From an uncultured Bacilli bacterium (GTDB taxonomy: Bacteria > Bacillota_I > Bacilli_A > RF39 > UBA660): a stretch of 32,076 nucleotides of DNA. The stretch lies in contig CANQRA010000009.1 in NCBI GenBank assembly GCA_947626125.1, forward strand, positions 1 to 32,076, written 5' to 3'. This document shows positions 27,826 through 32,076 of the stretch, piece after piece; position 1 is the first letter of the stretch; every line of letters starts with the position of its first letter. Made by a program: the position numbers and the translations under genes. The notes below the pieces were generated by a model. That model ran no database searches, was not told the DNA's origin, and was given only the letters and a program-made list of their open reading frames with translations.

Positions 27826-29655
27826 ATGATTTATTTACCAAAGGTAAAGACATGTTCACTAATTAGTAAGACACTAAATGCTATTTATGATGTCTATGAA
27901 GAAGAAATAAAAAAAGATAGTCCCCAAAATATTTATATTTATAAAGAATTTACGGATAATGAAAATATTATGAAAGAATTAAATGCTCTAGGTATTTATG
28001 TAATAGAGGAGCTCTCTAAGTTAAATCCTCAAGACATTTTAATAATTACTTATTTAGGCATAGATGAAGATAGTTTAAATTATTTAAATAATAATCATAT
28101 TAAATATATTGATACTACGCATAGTAAAATAGCTAAATTAACTAAATTAATAAAAGAAGAGCAAGAGAAAAATTATCAAATTATTATGGTAGGTAACCAT
28201 GAGTTAAACACGGTTCATAACATTAATTATGTTCATTCATTTAATGAATTAAATGAGCTATCTATAAAAGATAATGTTTTCCTTAGTAAAATGCCTACAT
28301 TTAATTCACAAGAATTTATCAAAATAGCGAATTTTCTTAAAGATAAAACTAAAAACATTTTTATTTATGATAATAAATATCCTTGGACGCAAGAATTTAA
28401 TGATATGTTAGAAAGTTGTCAACATGTAAAAAATGTTTTTAGTATTAATTATCAACATGAAAATTATCCCTGTTTTTATCATTTAGAAGATTTTCTAAAA
28501 TATATCTTAGAAAATAATTATTCTAACGATGAAGATTATGCTTTTATATGTTCTTCCGATACCCCATATAAAGAATTATTAAACTATAAATATTTATTAA
28601 CATTTTTATTGTTCTATAAAAAGTGTTATCAAGAAATAAAAGATAGTCTAAAATTGTTTAACAAATCTTTAAATGTTGATGATAACAAAATTATTAAAGA
28701 TTTTATTAGCGACTTTAATGATTTAAATAGTGATGGCAAATATATAAGAGGAACTTTAATCGCGTTAGGTAAACTCCTAGCAAGTGATAATACGGATAAT
28801 TATGTTCCTCTAGCCACAGCCTATGAAACCATGGAAAGTGCTATTTTAATTCATGATGATATTATCGATAATGCTAAAGTAAGAAGAGGGAAGCCAACTA
28901 TCCCCAAAAGAATCTGTAATACTTATTTAAATAAAAGAAAAAATAATAATTATTATCAAGATACTTTAAAATTAGCTAATTCTGTCGCTATTTGTTTAGG
29001 TGACTATGGTTTATTTGCGGCCAGTAAATTAATTAGTGATTCTTATCAAGATAATTTAACAGAAATCTTAACAGAATATAATGATATAGTTATAAAAACA
29101 ATTAAAGGAGAAATAATTGATGTTTATTTACCTTTTAATGCTAAGTATCAATTTAAAGAAACAACGGAAGAAGATGTTCTTAATATCTATCATTTAAAAA
29201 CTAGTTATTATACCATTATTGGACCTGTTAAATTAGGCTATATATTAGCAAATAAAGAATTACCTAAAAATATTATCAACATTTTAAATAATATTGGCAT
29301 AGCTTATCAATTAAAAGATGATATGTTAGGTATTTTAAGTAATGTTGATACTCTAGGTAAATCAACATTATCTGATATAAAAGAATTTAAACAAACTTTA
29401 TTATATTCTTATATGATGAAATCAGAATATAAAGAAGAATTCTTAAAATATTATGGTAAAAATAATCTAACTAAGAAAGAAGTAAAAAATATTCAAGAAT
29501 TATTAATTAAAGCAGGAGCTATAAATTATAGTGAACTTTATTTAAAAGACTTATATTATAATTCTTTGGAAGAGATAGATAATCTCGATATAAAAGAAGA
29601 ATATAAAGCTCTTTTCAAAGGGTTAATTATTTATTTAAATAGAAGAGAGAAGTAG
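27826..29655 (+). CDS. Degenerate IspH-like domain fused to a trans-polyprenyl diphosphate synthase
   Basis: C-terminal half: GKYIRGTLIALGKLLA, LIHDDIIDNAKVRRGKPT (first Asp-rich motif), YQLKDDMLGILS (second). N-terminal half aligns with IspH by eye: QDILIITYLGIDEDSLNYLNNNHIKYIDTTHSKIAKLTKLIKEEQEKNYQIIMVGNHE. Confidence 0.82.
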   Translation: MIYLPKVKTCSLISKTLNAIYDVYEEEIKKDSPQNIYIYKEFTDNENIMKELNALGIYVIEELSKLNPQDILIITYLGIDEDSLNYLNNNHIKYIDTTHSKIAKLTKLIKEEQEKNYQIIMVGNHELNTVHNINYVHSFNELNELSIKDNVFLSKMPTFNSQEFIKIANFLKDKTKNIFIYDNKYPWTQEFNDMLESCQHVKNVFSINYQHENYPCFYHLEDFLKYILENNYSNDEDYAFICSSDTPYKELLNYKYLLTFLLFYKKCYQEIKDSLKLFNKSLNVDDNKIIKDFISDFNDLNSDGKYIRGTLIALGKLLASDNTDNYVPLATAYETMESAILIHDDIIDNAKVRRGKPTIPKRICNTYLNKRKNNNYYQDTLKLANSVAICLGDYGLFAASKLISDSYQDNLTEILTEYNDIVIKTIKGEIIDVYLPFNAKYQFKETTEEDVLNIYHLKTSYYTIIGPVKLGYILANKELPKNIINILNNIGIAYQLKDDMLGILSNVDTLGKSTLSDIKEFKQTLLYSYMMKSEYKEEFLKYYGKNNLTKKEVKNIQELLIKAGAINYSELYLKDLYYNSLEEIDNLDIKEEYKALFKGLIIYLNRREK

Positions 29656-29659
29656 GAAA

Positions 29660-29702
29660 AGAAAAAATAGACTCATACGCCATTAGCATATGGGCCTATT
29701 TT
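29660..29702. terminator. Convergent bidirectional terminator
   Basis: AATAGaCTCATA...TATGGGcCTATTTT. Confidence 0.65.
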
Positions 29703-29707
29703 AATGT

Positions 29708-30811
29708 TTATTTTTCAAATTCGCCTTTAAGTAACATTTTTTCTAGATTATGAGCTTGTCTAATAGTCTTAGATGTACTATCAGCAAAGCTTGTAATTTT
29801 GCCATCTTTTAAAATGCAATAACAATCAGGACGCATTAATTCATTAGTTATTAAATAAGTATTATGAGAAGTTAAGACTGATTGAAATTCTTGTCTACTA
29901 TTTATATATTTTAAGATATAAGCTGATAATTCATAATGGTAAAAAGCATCAAATTCATCTAAATAAACAAAAGAAATATTTTTGGTTCGATTCATCCAAT
30001 AAAAGAATAACCATAAAGACTTAGTGCCCGTGGACGCTACTATGTCAAAACGAGCTGTATAATTTTTGTATTTAACTCCGATTATCTTTTTCCCCATATC
30101 ATCTATTTCGCATAAGTGATAGTTTTGCCCACAGTCTTTTAAGAATTTTTCAAAGGAGGTTAGTAAACGATTATTAATAATAAAATCGTTCATATTTTCA
30201 TTATTAGCCATGACACCCATAAATTCATTGGCTTTTAAGCTTCTAAACCATAACATATTATTAACAAATTCCATAAATATTTTAACTGAACTATCATCTG
30301 TCCAATATAAAGTATTATTATAAATAAATTTTAATACGGACATATCTTTATTTGTTCTTTTAGATATATCAATGGTTTGAGCTTCTTCAATGTTGTTATC
30401 AAATTTATTTGTTTCATAATTATATTTAAATAATAATTTATCATTTTCATATAATTCTTCGGATAAAAGTTTTGAATGAGGATTTTTTTGATATAAATAA
30501 CTTATTTCTTTATTACCAAATAAAAATTCATATTTAAACTCAACAACTTCATCAACGGAGTCTCCGTTTAAATAATAGGTATATAGAATATTCTCCATAC
30601 CATGATTATCTGTAAGGTGAGTAGTAATATCCATTATGGCTGCCCCTAAATTACTTTTACCAGAATTGTTGGGACCATATATTAACATCTTATTAACTAA
30701 ATTATTTTTAATAAGTGCTTGATTAAATTCATAATCCCTGATTTTAGAAAAATCTAAATCGATTTGATTTTTAAAATTCTTAAAATTTTTAACACTAAAT
30801 TTTTTTATCAT
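29708..30811 (-). CDS. AAA/ABC-type ATPase of the RecF/OLD-like (AAA_15/AAA_21) class
   Basis: MIKKFSVKNFKNFKNQIDLDFS, Walker A YGPNNSGKSNLG, Walker B SFVYLDEFDAFYH, VLTSHNTYLITN. Confidence 0.85.
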   Translation of the reverse strand: MIKKFSVKNFKNFKNQIDLDFSKIRDYEFNQALIKNNLVNKMLIYGPNNSGKSNLGAAIMDITTHLTDNHGMENILYTYYLNGDSVDEVVEFKYEFLFGNKEISYLYQKNPHSKLLSEELYENDKLLFKYNYETNKFDNNIEEAQTIDISKRTNKDMSVLKFIYNNTLYWTDDSSVKIFMEFVNNMLWFRSLKANEFMGVMANNENMNDFIINNRLLTSFEKFLKDCGQNYHLCEIDDMGKKIIGVKYKNYTARFDIVASTGTKSLWLFFYWMNRTKNISFVYLDEFDAFYHYELSAYILKYINSRQEFQSVLTSHNTYLITNELMRPDCYCILKDGKITSFADSTSKTIRQAHNLEKMLLKGEFEK

Positions 30812-30936
30812 AAGTTTCACTCCCATTTAAATTATAGCTCCTTTGTATTTGTTTTTCAATATTAATGTAATTTTTTTACACTATATAATATGATGATAAT
30901 TTGGTTTATTATACTAAATATGAATTTTTTGTGAAA

Positions 30937-30963
30937 TTAGCACTCGGCTATTGCAATTGCTAA
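30937..30963 (+). promoter_or_regulatory. CIRCE-like HrcA operator
   Basis: TTAGCACTC-N9-AATTGCTAA: left arm perfect, right arm 7/9 to GAGTGCTAA, exact N9 spacer. Confidence 0.8.
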
Positions 30964-30979
30964 TCAAAAGTGCTATACT
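30951..30979 (+). promoter_or_regulatory. hsp20 promoter overlapping the CIRCE-like site
   Basis: TTGCAA-N17-TATACT with extended -10 (TGCTATACT). Confidence 0.75.
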
Positions 30980-31048
30980 TAAATCATGTAAGGGATAAAA
31001 TATTCTCTTATGGGTATTATAATTATATAAAGAAAGGAAATGATTAAT

Positions 31049-31462
31049 ATGATGATGATACCAAGAAGAAATAATTTTGATTTATGGGAGGAGTTATTTA
31101 AAGATCCATTCTTTGATGACACATCTAAAGTAATGCGTACCGACATTAAAGAGGGTAGAGATAATTACAATATTGTAATTGATTTACCAGGATATGAAAA
31201 AGAAGATATCAAAATTGATATTGAGAATGGCTATTTAAATGTAACAGCCAAGATGGATAGCAAACATGAAGATAAAGAAGATGGCAAATTCGTAAGAAGA
31301 GAAAGATATTTTGGCGAATGCTCTAGAAGCTTCTATGTTGGCGATGAAGTAGAGAGTGAAGATATTAAAGCTTCATTTAAGAATGGAACTCTTTGCTTAG
31401 AAATTCCGAAAAAAGAAGAACAAAAGAAATTAAACGAAAAGAAATACATTAATATTGATTAA
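31049..31462 (+). CDS. Hsp20/alpha-crystallin family small heat shock protein
   Basis: RTDIKEGRDNYNIVIDLPGYEKEDIKIDIENGYLNVTAK...RRERYFGECSRSFYVG...ASFKNGTLCLEIPK. Confidence 0.93.
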   Translation: MMMIPRRNNFDLWEELFKDPFFDDTSKVMRTDIKEGRDNYNIVIDLPGYEKEDIKIDIENGYLNVTAKMDSKHEDKEDGKFVRRERYFGECSRSFYVGDEVESEDIKASFKNGTLCLEIPKKEEQKKLNEKKYINID

Positions 31463-31466
31463 AGAT

Positions 31467-31505
31467 AATAACTATTAGGGAAACCCTAATAGTTATTTCT
31501 TTTTA
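31467..31505 (+). terminator. Strong rho-independent terminator after hsp20
   Basis: AATAACTATTAGGG AAA CCCTAATAGTTATT, perfect 14-bp stem, then T-rich tract. Confidence 0.85.
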
Positions 31506-31530
31506 GAAAATACCATTATATGCCAGATGT

Positions 31531-31570
31531 TTACCAAGAGCTGGCAAAAGATGCCAAGAGTTGGCAAATA
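31531..31570. repeat. Two 20-bp tandem units, each partly palindromic
   Basis: ttaCCAAGAGcTGGCAAAag | atgCCAAGAGtTGGCAAAta, preceded by a TGCCA half-site at 31521. Confidence 0.75.
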
Positions 31571-31616
31571 TAGTGTTAAATTGTAATTTTTTCTGCAAAA
31601 TAGTTACGAAAAATGA

Positions 31617-31645
31617 TTGACATTCAACCAAATTCTATGTACAAT
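31617..31645 (+). promoter_or_regulatory. Sigma-A promoter of the terminal lipoprotein gene
   Basis: TTGACA-N17-TACAAT. Confidence 0.8.
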
Positions 31646-31790
31646 GTAATTGTATGTATTAGGGAGAGGTTGTGAAATTAAATTGTTATGTTATTTTGGT
31701 TAATTTATAGCAATATAAACTATCAATTAATATAACATTTATTTTTTACTCGGTAGATGCATATAAATTTTAGTAAAGGAGGAGGATAGA

Positions 31791-32076
31791 ATGAAAAAGA
31801 AAATCGTAATTGGCTTCATGTTCGTTTTTGCTTGTTTTGCCTTGTCTGGATGTGGTTGTTCTAAATCTAATTTCTCTGTTTCATTTAATTCTAATGGCGG
31901 TTCTTCTGTGAGCTCTCAAACTGTTAAATCTGGTGAGTCTGCTTCTAAACCTGCTGACCCTACGAGAGACGGTTATACTTTCTCTGGCTGGTTCCTTGAT
32001 TTAAATGATTCTCAACCTTTTGATTTCTCTTCAAAAATTGATAAAGACATCACTCTTTTCGCTAAATGGAGCTCTA
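31791..32076 (+). CDS. Lipoprotein with InlB B-repeat/Flg_new-like domain, truncated by the window end
   Basis: Not in the supplied track (no stop in window): MKKKIVIGFMFVFACFALSGCGCSKSNFSVSFNSNGGSSVSSQTVKSGESASKPADPTRDGYTFSGWFLD...ITLFAKWSS; lipobox LSGC; RBS AAAGGAGGAGG. Confidence 0.87.
   Translation, partial: MKKKIVIGFMFVFACFALSGCGCSKSNFSVSFNSNGGSSVSSQTVKSGESASKPADPTRDGYTFSGWFLDLNDSQPFDFSSKIDKDITLFAKWSS

Noticed and set aside
30866-30880. TGTAA-N5-TTACA palindrome upstream of the AAA ATPase
   Set aside because: Short and within an AT-rich T-run; likely chance without conservation evidence.
1-32076. UGA recoded as Trp (mycoplasma-type code)
   Set aside because: Conserved proteins are intact in the standard code with TGG for Trp, and the NifS-like gene ends sensibly at TGA just before thiI.
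1-32076. CRISPR array, tRNA or rRNA genes
   Set aside because: No regularly spaced repeats with unique spacers and no tRNA T-arm/CCA or rRNA-like segments were recognised; an automated tRNAscan/Infernal run would be needed to exclude small RNAs.

Overview
This 32 kb window is an AT-rich chromosomal segment, most likely from a small-genome, spore-forming Bacilli-like Bacillota lineage (taxonomy is inference). It is mostly conserved housekeeping: PASTA-kinase C-terminus, rsgA, rpe, ezrA-like, cysteine-desulfurase-like + thiI, Fic, prs, ackA, DHH phosphoesterase, recX, GNAT, PrsA-like foldase, CapA, HIT, AlkD-like, cotE, rpsP, khpA, a prenyl synthase and hsp20. I found no tRNA, rRNA, CRISPR array or intact transposon. 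The observations most worth a second look are: (1) a 609-aa protein whose N-terminal half looks like a degenerate IspH lacking its Fe-S cysteines, fused to a trans-prenyl diphosphate synthase; (2) an Rpn/PD-(D/E)XK protein followed by a separate small gene encoding only its C-terminal tail, a possible toxin/antitoxin-like pair; (3) a NifS/IscS-like protein upstream of thiI in which the canonical catalytic-loop cysteine appears to be glycine; (4) a DHH phosphoesterase with no canonical start codon, apparently starting at AUA; (5) a large NPCBM / transglutaminase-like / F5/8C surface protein; (6) a near-canonical CIRCE operator on hsp20; (7) short repeats and palindromes upstream of fic, prs and the terminal lipoprotein gene; (8) two genes broken by a frameshift or in-frame stop. 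No multi-gene system is demonstrated. Items 1-3 are the best candidates for undescribed biology.
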